64,000 nucleotides of DNA from Cyclina sinensis (taxonomy: Eukaryota; Mollusca; Bivalvia; Venerida; Veneridae): positions 38,595,241-38,659,240 of the forward strand of contig JAAONU010000016.1 in the NCBI GenBank assembly GCA_012932295.1, in the 5' to 3' direction. Positions 1 through 11,210 of the stretch are shown one piece after another (position 1 is the stretch's first letter; each line of letters opens with the position of its first letter). The notes beneath the pieces were generated by a model that made no database searches, had not been told where the DNA came from, and worked only from the letters and a program-made list of their open reading frames with translations. A program made the position numbers and the translations under genes.

Positions 1-1225
1 GGTATATGCCCGAAGTGTGTTTTTTCTAAGTGTGGTGCTTTTGTGATATAAGGGAGGAAATCTTAGGCTTCTGAATTAAATGATTTGCTTTAAATTTTGA
101 ATTTTTTGTTTTTGATTTATAACATTTTGATTTTTTAACATTTTATCATTTTAATGCTAGAGTTTTATAGATCTTCATCATACCTGAATTTTTGGTTTTA
201 TAATTTGTATAAATGTCAGTCTTTCAGAGGTTATGATGTTCATGTTGTGATGCATGGTTATCATGTTATAGTGCAGAAATATTGATTGTTTAGTTGACTG
301 TCACCTTGACCTTTTATGTACTTACCCCGAACAGTATATGGGTCATGTTATCAATGATGGCAATTATCGTAAGAAGTTTGAAGTCTGTAAAGGAAGTAGT
401 TGCCAAGTTATACAATAGAAATGCTTTTCAGTGTTAAAATCATTTTGACCTTGACATCTGACCTACTGATCCTAAGATGTATGGGGATCATTTTCTCAAT
501 GTAATCAATAATCATAACAATTTGACGTTTGAAGTTTGTAAGACAAATGGTTATAAAGTTTTCAGAGGAAATAGTTTCAGTGCTTAGGTCACTGTGACCT
601 TGACCTTTGACCTCTTGATCCCAAAATTAATATAGGCCATTCATTCAATGTATGCAACCAGTATATGAATTTTGAAGTCTCTATGACATATGGTTGTCGA
701 GTTACAGAGTGTAAATGATTCTAAACAATTAGATCACTCGTTGTCCTTTGACATACTGACACCAAAATGTACAGGGCTCATCCACTAAATGTGTGCAATC
801 ATGATGTAAAGTTTGAAGTCTCTAAAACAAAAGACTGTCAAGTTACGTGGCGGAAATAGTTTTCAATGTTAAGGTCACTGTGACCTTGACCTTTGAACTC
901 CAAAATCAATAGGGTTATCCACTAAGTGGGTAATAATCTATGAAATTTGAAGACTGTAGGCCAAAGAGTACTGAAGTTATCCTCTGGAAACCGAATTGCT
1001 AAGGGACGCACGGACAATGACTTCAAAAATTAAGGTCACTGTGACCTTGACCTTTGAGCTACTGACCGCAAATTCAATGGGGGTCATGCACTCACAGTGG
1101 GCAATCATCAGATGAATTTAAAAGATTGTAAGCCAAACAATTATCAAGTTATCCTCCGGAATCCAAATTGATAACGGACGGACGCCCACGACCATAACAT
1201 CCTATGCCCCTTCTGGCATATAAAA
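1..1225. repeat. Internally repeated dispersed element with AGGTCA-type blocks
   Basis: Degenerate direct repeats of about 145-160 bp. Each unit carries a block close to TGACCTTGACCTTTGACCT (best at 595-613, 881-898 and 1041-1058; decayed near 442 and 740), followed by text about 'reference to a 20-bp AATCAATAGGGTCAT-like' stretch and a conserved AAGTTAT..GGAA segment. The element ends near 1190-1222 with GGACGGACGCCC and a small TATGCC..GGCATA hairpin. The same family, in better condition, lies at 16313-17393. The left edge is not visible and may be outside the window. I recognise this architecture from bivalve genomes. No coding potential is seen. Confidence 0.75.
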
Positions 1226-1800
1226 AGGAGACGCGCGTATTACCAGCTCAATCAGGACAGATTAATTTTCGTGGCAGGGCTATTTCTTAAGAAATACTGG
1301 TTTGAATTGATTAAAATGTTTGAACCCTTAGTACTAAGAGAAGATCCCCCAGTTTTGAGCCCTTTGTACTTCTAGCAGTACCATGTCCGGTCTATTTCTG
1401 TGTTAAGTGGCTGGAACTGATAAAAACTTTAGTATCAGGAGAAGATGCGCATGCGCCAGGTTTTTTTTATATTCACCACGAAATGGTCCCTTTGATTCGC
1501 TACATAATGTAAATTATAGTACAATTTGTGCTCGGGCCTTTTCTTAGCAACCAATCGCTATATTTAATTGAAAATGAAACTTCAGCATTAGTAGAAGAGG
1601 TACACATTGCCAGCATGATGAGGATTTGATTACGTTTTACTGATTGATAGACCCTTTGATTTAGATCTATGATCTACATATAGCATACTTTAGTACTATT
1701 CATATCAAGGCCAGTAGACTGAATTACAGAAAAAAGTAGGAAGCCTCAGTATCAAGAGACGCGTAACTACCAGCGTGATTTGTAGACAAGGTCATGCTAC
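1226..1800. repeat. Degenerate tandem repeat, units of roughly 100-165 bp
   Basis: A core resembling CTTAGTATCAAGAGAAGA followed by a CCAG-type segment recurs near 1229, 1327, 1426, 1579 and 1744. Spacing is irregular, so this is an old, decayed array or the inside of a dispersed element that abuts the previous one. No long frame is open through it. Confidence 0.45.
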
Positions 1801-3239
1801 AAAGGAACTTCCATTGAGACTTGGAATGCGGATTCTATGATAATTCAAATGATTTGTAAAAAGCATACACAAGCCTTTTGTTTCTCCTTTTTCTGAAAGG
1901 CCTCTGTTATAGATCAGCATGTGCTTCGAAGAGTATCCTTTCGTTTCCTACGATTTATTATTTCCAATGGCACACGTTTTATTTTTACTAAAATGTTTTC
2001 TTTTTTTCTCCTTTGACTGACAGTATCTGAATAAGCAAATACAATACGTTTGTACGACTGTTAACATACATACAATCTAGATAGTAAACCACAAGAGACC
2101 AAATGATATGAGATTTGATACGTCAAAAAATGGAACATGTTTAATCCATTTGTCCCGTAACTTAAGTATAATGTATCTCCTTATACTAATAATCTGTGTT
2201 TTAAACTCCTTATTTACCGTAAATATAAAGATATAAAATCTAAATAAATATATCAAGACCATCATCATGCCATCAATATAAAAAGATTTAATTAAGACTA
2301 TATTACTTAATGTTCTTTGGAAAGATAACGAAAATGCAGATTAACAATGATATATACTGGTTTTCTTGTTTTAACACTTGTTTGATGTTGATGTTCATTA
2401 ATTGTTATCACAAAAATGTCAATATGGATCTTATTCGGATGAAAGCTAAAAGAACTGTTCCATGACCGTCAAATGGCACTAAATGCAAGATGAAAGTGCG
2501 CCATTAATGTGTCGGTAGCCGGTTACTTCTTATCAATACTATGTGTTTTCTCGACGAATGGTGTTTTAAACACAGTCACAGGCGCAGCTCCTGTATTGCA
2601 TGATTTGCAGAGAATACATTTCATTCACAACTGTGAAATAGCTCGTAAGATTTTGAACTGTAATCTAGTCTAATTTTCAATTAACGAAATTTGTTTGCGG
2701 GTTAAACTGACAATATGATAAAATTGATCCAAAACTTATTAGCTATTTCTTCCTTTTTCTTGTTCATGCTCTTTTGTTTAGTTGAGTTTAGATATTGTAA
2801 ACGTGCGTAAAAAAGGAAAAACATTGGCTCATTATGACTTTACCATCCTTGGATGTTTGTCAACATAGAGTATTTATCTTGTTCAAAGTTAAACAATCTT
2901 ATACAGCTTGAAATATGCGCAAGTGGTGATAAATGTTATTTATATACGATTTTCTCTGTTCTTACAACAACTTATATTTTTTGATTCATTAAAAGTCTGA
3001 CAAATTGCAACACTTTTGTCAATCATTTATAGAACAAATTACCGATTCGTTCACGTGTCTTGTCCCTTCGTCTTGAACTGAAAAAAAATATATTAAGGCT
3101 TCTCTTTTTAAGTAAGGAAATAGATTTTAAGTTTGTATGATATACCGTTGAATATATCACGATGTCGAGTTAAGATACATAGTAATCTAATCACGAATAT
3201 AATATATTATAATATGATATGATGATATGATGTGATATA
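1801..3239. other. A+T-rich sequence without a recognisable feature
   Basis: Only short chance open frames are present. I see no splice-flanked open frame, RNA gene or repeat family member that I can name. Confidence 0.5.
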
Positions 3240-3541
3240 TATAATATAATATAATATAATATAATATAATATAATATAACATAACATAACATAACATAAC
3301 ATAACATAACATAACATAACATAACATAACATAACATAACATAACATAACATAACATAACATAACATAACATAACATAACATAACATAACATAACATAAC
3401 ATAACATAACATAACATAACATAACATAACATAACATAACATAACATAACATAATATAACATAACATAACATAATATAACATAACATAACATAACATAAC
3501 ATAATATAATATAACATAACATAACATAATATAATATAATA
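3240..3541. repeat. (ATAAC/ATAAT)n pentanucleotide microsatellite
   Basis: About 60 uninterrupted 5-bp units. ATAAT units dominate at both edges, ATAAC units form the core, and a few isolated ATAAT units sit inside the right half without breaking the 5-bp register. Three overlapping minus-strand frames of repeating Met-Leu-Cys-Tyr-Val follow purely from the repeat, because a 5-bp unit without stops is open in all three frames. They are not genes. Confidence 0.97.
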
Positions 3542-6500
3542 AAGCATATTAAGCATATGGGCTTAAATGTTTAATTTCTGATCTTTGTTTATAGTTATAA
3601 AAAGTTATTTTAACCTTTCTTGTTTTTTTCTTCTAAATGGGCAAAACGAGAGATTCAAGCGAGTCTGTCACAAGGATTTAAGACTGACAAGCATAAGATA
3701 TACTCATAAAACGTTTTGAAGGTGTTAAGGTTTTAACATTAAGGGCAAAACAAGTATCCATTTGTGAACCTCCTCTTATCAACCGTTTATGTACACATAA
3801 GACTATAATTTCTTAATAAAGTCTCAATTTGTTCACTCTGTCTTGTAGTCCGTTGCTTACATAAAACATGCAAACACCAAAATGCTTACTTGACCTATCT
3901 TTAAAGTGACTGAAATGCTTGAAAAGTAATATTAAAACATATGTTTGTTCAAATTTAAATCATAATGCAGTTATACCGAAAAATTTATATGAATACGACT
4001 ATTGGATGGACCAAGTATGTCTTCAAATACTGTTATCGTTCATAACGGCCAGCTCTCAAACTTACAATGTAAAATATCTTTAAAGACAGAGACACTTTTT
4101 GCAAAAACAGTTCTCCATCAAATCATATACAAAGCTCTCACGTTTTCAATTTCATGCTAATGTATACATGCCTACAAGGAAACAATTCCATCATCTCAAA
4201 GATTACTTTCTAAAGCTATCTCACGTGTTTAAAATTTACGTCAAAATACTAACAAACAGAGAAGGTTTAATTGATATAATTACAGAAAAAAGACATGTTA
4301 TCAGCTTGTGACTATAATAATTGAGTCAGAACATAATAAGGTGTTTAAAATCACAGATACAAGCGTGCTTCTTCAATCTGAAAGTTACGTCAAGTGTCAA
4401 CATAACAAAATCTGGCATGTAATTACACATAAGTATTTGTGTTATTTGCATAAATGTAAGCAAATGCAGCTATCATGATCTTATGATTATGATGCAATAA
4501 AAGAAAACAAAAAATCTGATTTTTTACTCTTTAAACTAAAAATAAAGAATAAATTATACTGAAATGGCTAAAATTCTCCCTGATATTTTCAAAATATATT
4601 TGTTGATAATATTTTGTTAATATGATAACCCTTTGGAAATGCACATATATGTGTGTAAACCGTTTAGGACAACCGAGCTTATCAGATAATAAAACATACG
4701 ACGGTATACAGAATTTAGCTGATGAAGTAATAATTTTGTCAAGCAAACTGCTCCATTTGATAGATGGTTTTTTTTAAGGTTTCGTTACAAAGACTAATTT
4801 TATCGAATCATCACTCATATCTTCAAAGAATGATTCTGACTAGATAATAAAGAAACAACATTATTTGCATACCCGCCTATTACAATGGAATACAATATGA
4901 AGATTTCTACAACAGCTAAATTGGTATTCCTTTTTTTGAATATTGAGCGGGGAACCAGTTCAATATTACTTATTCAAATCCGAATAAGAAACAGGAAACC
5001 TGACGGTCTAATATATTATATTAATACGGAACTTCTTAGAAAAAAACCCATCATTAATCAAAGTGATCACTCATTTCAATCATTTGCTTTGGATCTTTGA
5101 AAAAAAATATAGCTCTTTTACATGATATTGATAAATAATTCGAGGAAAAAAGTTGTTCATTGACCTACACCTTACTTTTGTTTTCAGACAATTTTTTTTA
5201 TCAAATGTGATAAGGTCCACGTCATTTGATAACTTTTAAGAAGTAATTTACTTTCTCTGAGCAGTCACAAGGTATGTTATGATCCAGTAAAATGATAATA
5301 AACGACTGATTGTCTGGCAAATTTCCAGTGTTGATATCAGTTCGAAGAAAAAAATGCCCTGTAAAGAAGTAAAAGCGGGTTTGGTACCATAAAGATTTCA
5401 TTAGAATAATGACTATTTCAGTTGATATATTAAAGTCCCAGGACCACAGTTACAAGTAGTTCTTACTTTACCAAGGAAGATGTCTTACCGGCGGAAAAGA
5501 GATTTATTTGTACCAAAATCATTCCTAACTTTGCATGTAAATCAATGAACAAGAAAGAAATACAGTGCAGTATTTTTTTTCAATGATATTACAAAAATAT
5601 AGGAAAGGCTTTTTCATGAAGCTATAACTTGAATACGAAAGAAAAACATGTGTCAACATTGTTTTAGAACGAATAGAACATGAATACTTGGACTTTAACA
5701 GTCTTTATATAAACTGTCGTACAGAAACCCTGCAAGTAATCAACTCATTATGTCTTGTACAGAAAAACTAAAACTTCCAGCTGGTCCAGTCATGTGACAA
5801 TCCTCTGGTATTCACATGCTGTCTTCAGACAAATTAAAATATATCTACTAGCTAATTTTGAGTTACCCTTTAGTGAAATCAAATTGTCTTTATTTATCAG
5901 ACAGTTTTATGGAAATAAACTTTTAAGCACCAAGTCTATCTGGAGACAAAACAGTTTGAAATTGAACTGACAGAACAATTACTGACAATTTTGCCACCCA
6001 TTTTCTTGAAACGAGTTCGCTTTCCAATGAGTCCTCACGCGCAGTGAAGAAAGTTCACAAGATTGCATTTTGTCCAAGAGCTATTGCTTTTCTTTAAAGA
6101 CATTTAAATGGTTATATTGATAATATCTATTGTGGCGTCTTATCTAGGGGCATGCAACGGCATATGAAAAATATCTTCAGACATAAAATAACAATTCAGA
6201 GTACTGCAACTAACTTTTGATGTGCTTGTTCAATACTGAAAATTAAACAATTTCTTGCAATCTGAATTCATCCCAAAGGGACTTCAATCAGGAAGCTTCG
6301 AACAGAATGATTTAAGTCATTGGTCAAAATCTGAAAATCAAATTTTAATTTATTCCATCAGTCGAGCTTGGTTTTGCCAATTATCGGTTTGAATAAATCG
6401 TCAGATTTTGTGCCTTCTACAACCTTGAAATTTCTGGTATCATGACAAAACAAGAAGACTTACGATGTGCTAAAATCATCACCATTTTTTTAGCATTATT

Positions 6501-7047
6501 GTAAAAAATGATTACACTGTGGCATATTGAACAAGCAGTCAGAACTATGACAATGACTTACTTAGTTAAAGTTATAATAAAGCAATAATAATAATAATAA
6601 ATCGTAATTTGTTTGTCTAAATCAATAGAATCAAACAACTACATTGAACAAATAAAGCGTGATTGATATGAAAATTCCAAAGTCATACAATCCTATGATT
6701 TGATAACGATCTGTATATGACAAAAATTCGTACATACACATTTCTCTTGACTAAAAGATTGACATTTATGAATTTCTTGTGATACCTTACATATAAAATT
6801 TACCAAAACATGATTTTTAAGTTTAACGCTCAAACAACAAAGTCAACAAAATGCAATGTCAGTAAACTTACAGAAAAAAATGTATTTTCGTTTTCCAGTT
6901 ATTTTAAACGACTTTGTCTCCTGGATGATTATCAAAATTTAGCACGCGATTTTTGTGACAAGATTAGACAAGTCTCCTATTTTTATTGATCAACCTTTTG
7001 CAAGTATTCTCAAGAAACAAGATTGTCTTTCACAATAAAATGATATT
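3542..7047. other. A+T-rich sequence without a recognisable gene
   Basis: Open frames of about 70 codons at 4099-4311, 4531-4746, 4885-5100 and 5755-5970 have compositions expected from chance in this base composition and show no family motif. A short (AAT)n run lies at about 6584-6602. Nothing else is recognised. Confidence 0.5.
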
Positions 7048-7407
7048 AAGGGGGCTGTGCTCCAGATGACAAAAAAAGAGAAAGTTTTCTTGTATTATAA
7101 ATTTCTTGTAATATTTATGACTAATGCTTAAAAAATAACTTACTGACAAAAAATAAGTCAAATAATTACATTATAAATCGATTTTTTAACTTTCAAAGTG
7201 CTATACCGTAACGCGACGGTATAACTATATCGTTTAAGATTTAAAGTTAATATCTGTAATATCATATGCGGCGATGGTGGTGATAGGAAAAGCGTTGGAA
7301 ATATTTTGTTAACATGAGGGTCCAGAGTTCAAATCAGGCTGGAGCAAAAATATTTTTTTTATTCTATTTTGACTTTTATAATGTCAAATCTGGAGTACAG
7401 CCTCTTT
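7048..7407. mobile_element. Short inverted-repeat (MITE-like) element with internal tRNA-like module
   Basis: The left end reads AGGGGGCTGTGCTCCAGAT (from 7049). The right end, read on the minus strand, is AAGAGGCTGTACTCCAGAT (from 7406). Both are flanked by TA, at 7047-7048 and 7407-7408, which would fit a TA target-site duplication. The element is about 358 bp and has no transposase frame, so it would be non-autonomous. A tRNA-like stretch lies inside, annotated separately. Inference: a Tc1/mariner-type MITE, or a SINE that has come to lie between inverted repeats. Confidence 0.6.
7266..7346 (+). other. tRNA-like segment inside the inverted-repeat element
   Basis: Contains a perfect Pol III B-box core, GTTCAAATC (about 7327-7335), in a partly paired T-arm, and a weak A-box-like TGGTGGTGATAGG about 55 bp upstream. 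A run of eight T residues follows shortly after and could end Pol III transcription. The cloverleaf is too degraded for a functional tRNA, so this is a tRNA-derived or tRNA-mimicking module. Confidence 0.4.
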
Positions 7408-9249
7408 AGCAAGTCAAGAGAAAGAATGCTATATCTTGTGTATTTTTTGGTAGTTATAACGTCTGTCCGAAGATACCAGTACATCTTAACGCTACTTAAG
7501 GCGAAAATCTAAGGTTATTTCTTATGATTTAAAGAAATTATTCGTGAGCAAACCTACAACTTGTGAAATAGAATAGAATATCATAGAAGAAAAGTCAGGT
7601 CGTAACGTCTTGTTAAACAATTCAAAATGCGATTATATGCTTTTCTCCTTGAACAGTCATTTCTATTCGTTTTCTTTTATTTGAACAGATACCAAGCAGA
7701 TAATTTGAGTACAAGGTTAGAGAATTCAGCATTACTCGTTACCTGCGATAGAAAGCCTCTTTCAGATTATTCTCTTTACTCAAAATTGTCCATACTGAGG
7801 ATTTCATACAACGGCCTAAGTAACTAGTCTTTAATCATACGATAACCGCAGTAAGGTGCTAGTAGCGCTAGAACGCTACGAGTCCAAAGAAAAGTCAGCT
7901 ACTAGTATCCAGCTGCTAAGACGTTGCAATTAACCTGTAACCAATCATAATAGATTAAACCAACAACTTATACCTTTTGTAGATGCCCAAAATATCCCAG
8001 ACCAAGACATAGAGGATATTTGTTTGTTTTTGTGGAAGATGAGAATTTATTTCATCGAGTGAACACCATATGTGATATTTTCACGAGTGGCGCAGCAATA
8101 GGCAAAGATTTTCACATTCTCATGCCTTATTTTAAAAGTGTGAATCAGTAGTTGATAATGTACACTACCAATGAATATCATAACGAACTAAGCCGCAGCA
8201 CTAAGATGTCATTTAATACTTTAGAAAAACCCTGGTACAGGTCGTGTAAAGGATTACAATAATCCTTGTGAATCCGATTTCTGTCCACCTAATTATTCAG
8301 TTAAACCTCATCATGATTTATGAAGATTATTAGTGATCCTCCGTTTCCGCGGAAACGGTCTTTGAATATCAAGTTAAAGGCTTTAGAAAATCCGAAAGGC
8401 GTGGACTATAATCTCCTACAGTGATAAAAACAAGTCAAAATTTAGTTTATTTTATATCAAAGCAGGTATTAATTACCTTGTATTAACGAAGTCATATGGT
8501 CATGTTCTGTTACTTAAATATCTAGCCAGGTAATGTGAGTTTGGTCGAAGTAGAAGTCTATACAGATGCAGCCTATCGGAATATCTTTGCTTTATTGCCA
8601 TTTGACTAAAAAACACAAAACGATATAAGAACTTTTTCCACGCGGACCTGTCATTCTTTCATATGTTGATACACGTACATGTCTCGTAAAACCTAAATTT
8701 GTCATTTACGTATATGCAACATGCTTAATAAAAGTACATCTGTGCCAAATGACGAAGTTTATGCAAATCGGAGAGATAATTTTACTTGAGGGCAAACCAT
8801 TGCAGAATTGATTTTCTATTTCTGTTATAGGTCACGCAATGCACAGTTTGACTCACAAATGATCTATGTTTTCAGCATTTTCTGTTGGATTAAAATCTTA
8901 AAAACATTAACGTCTTTTCAATTTTTTATATGCTGTTATCTTTGGGATTGAAAAGCATCTATTATTCAGTATTCTAAAGATTCATATAATGAAGAATAGC
9001 TAATATTTAGACAAGTAACGATCTAAATCAAATAAAATCCAACACATGTAAGTACAGACACCATAATAAAAATGTCTTTAATGACTAACTAAAGAGAGCC
9101 GTTCTTATATCTGTGTCATTATATACTGAACGCTGTTTCATTCGAATATGCTCAGATAAATATCCAAATTTATGGAAATATTGCTAACTTCTACTGATTC
9201 TGTGCCAATCCAATTTTCTCCCATGAAATCTATATGAATAACGTTTTAC
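7408..9249. other. Non-coding sequence, nothing recognised
   Basis: A+T-rich with short chance frames only. No repeat family identified. Confidence 0.45.
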
Positions 9250-9345
9250 CTTGTCCGTAGATTCTTGAACACGCAGATCTTGCTTCTAAAGTACTGTATC
9301 ACGACGTCGTCAACTTGGATATATGTTATTACACCAGTTGATGGA
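9250..9345 (-). CDS. Candidate internal coding exon, unknown protein
   Basis: Read on the minus strand, a pyrimidine-rich acceptor (TGTTCCCTCAG) is followed by 96 bp and a good donor (CAAG/GTAAAA). The exon keeps one frame fully open for 31 codons. It starts one base before a codon boundary and ends with two spare bases, so it is symmetrical and could be skipped without shifting frame. The peptide begins PSTGVITYIQVDD and ends KICVFKNLRT; it is mixed polar and hydrophobic and has no motif I can assign. The segment is richer in G+C and CpG than its surroundings, which supports coding. The same frame also has an upstream ATG at 9359, making a 37-codon frame that ends in the putative donor, so a tiny standalone ORF or a conserved repeat fragment are alternatives. 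No partner exon is assigned. Confidence 0.4.
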
Positions 9346-11151
9346 CTGAGGGAACACATATTCTCGGAATCGAAATAAAGTCAATGTGTTAGACAAATTG
9401 AAGCTGTGTCGATTGTTTCAGCTGTATGTTATACATTGATTTAAATACTGTTGTTGTTGTTTTTTGTCTCTTTAGCTCTGTCAAGTGTCAAAGCCAAATA
9501 TATCGACATAAATACCTAAATCTGACATGGTTACGGTTAGTTTTCAATCAAAAGACTTTTAAAAAGAACTAATGTGTTAATGTGTGACAGATTTATTTGG
9601 AAGGTCAACTGTGAAACTACAATAACAACGTTCCGTTAAATTAACAGCAAATATAAGCATATCACATAAAATAGAAGAGTCAATAAACGAATTGCGTTTC
9701 TCAATAATTGCATTCATGCTAAAAGGAAGTTGCAATGTAAAGTTTATTTTAAGTTTAACGTTATGCTGATCAATGTAGTAAAAATGTTGCAATACAAGAA
9801 AAGGAAATATTTAGTGTTAAGCTTTTACAATATCCATTTAAGATTATAACTTTGATCTCGGCGACGGAAACGATAGTTTTTAATAGTTTTTTTTTTCAAG
9901 TCATTTGTGATAAAATGTACTTGACATGTTAAGTAAATGTAGCTCCTCAAATTTGCTTAAAAGTTATTGCAAATATCTGAAATAACAGTTTGTCTGTCTG
10001 AGAAGGGAAACTGTCTGGCACATTTTAGCGCTTCAGGTTTAAGCTCAGGTCACATAAAAATGTGGACATAATTTTGAATTATGTTGATATACTGACATTG
10101 TTTTTAAATAGGAGTTATTAAATTTTCAAATCTGAAATGCATTTCAAGTCTGATTACAGTCATCATCGAATGATACAAATGGTTAAGACATATGTAGCAA
10201 TATCGTTAGGCATATCTCAGACTTCATACATAACATTATTAGTTACGTGTTCTGTAGCCTGGCTGCAGGCTATATGATCCTTTTTATTTATATTATTGCA
10301 CAGATATATTAAATGTTTTACCTCTCTTATAGCAAATGTTTTTCGCTTAACATTACTTGAGGAACAGCATTAATTGCTGGGTCTGAAACAAGTCTACCTG
10401 TTCAGTGACCCTAGAAATTGCTTTTGTCGGATCAAAATCGGCGGTGATACTTGTCATACATGACTTGAACTTCCAATGAAAAAAAGATTCGAGAAATAAG
10501 ATATGTAAAAAAAATCTTTTTTTCATAATTTTATCTAAAAAGGTCTATTTGCAATCAAGCCATGGCGAATGAAGTTAAAAGCATAATTATGCAATAAAAG
10601 AAAAAAAAGAATTTACTACCTTTTATTAGAAAATGACATATAAACAGAGAATATATTAGTTTTTTTTCTTCATAACTTATTCGTTTATTATATACAAATA
10701 TAGTAAGAACATTTCAAGAAAAACAAATATACCAATATGAATATTAACACATCTTTCTCAACTGAACATGATTCTGCAAATGAATGACGGCATGCTTTTG
10801 TGACGTAATTGGCCATTGCAATGGAGATATTTAGAAGTCTTTTGCATAACAGTTAGATCTAATGACACTATCTGGCTTAGATGTACTGGGACACATGCAA
10901 GATTTCATTTTAGCACGCCCGTTTTTTCAGCTGGTTGAAATGAAAGAAATGTCTGTTACTAATAACAACCTTTAAGATGTCATACGTTCGTCTGTCAACA
11001 TAAATCAAAACTGACATTAAAATATGTAAGTAAAATTTTTAAAACCTAATGCGGCTTACATTAATTCTCCATTATTCAGTGTTTCTATTCTATAAAAACA
11101 AATTTATATACAGATATTTTTCTCCCATTGAAGTAAATTTCTTCTCTTCAG
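9346..11151. other. Non-coding sequence, nothing recognised
   Basis: A+T-rich. The 71-codon minus-strand frame at 9577-9792 has no family resemblance and no convincing splice or promoter context. Confidence 0.45.
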
Positions 11152-11210
11152 TTGTAATGAAGTCACATTGTTTTACGAACTACTTTCACTAAAAAATCAC
11201 ATAACCATGG
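11152..11210 (+). CDS. Candidate small coding exon, unknown protein
   Basis: A textbook acceptor tract (TTTCTTCTCTTCAG, ending at 11151) precedes 59 bp that end in a strong donor (CCATGG/GTAAGTAT). One of the three frames stays open: one base, 19 codons beginning CNEVTLFYELL and ending HITM, then one spare base. The strength of both splice sites is the main evidence; the peptide is too short to classify. The terminal ACCATGG could instead make this a 5' exon whose start codon sits right at the donor. No neighbouring exon was found with matching phase. Confidence 0.35.

Noticed and set aside
3187..3556. Three long minus-strand frames (106-121 codons) of repeating Met-Leu-Cys-Tyr-Val
   Set aside because: They are the three-frame translation of a stop-free 5-bp microsatellite.
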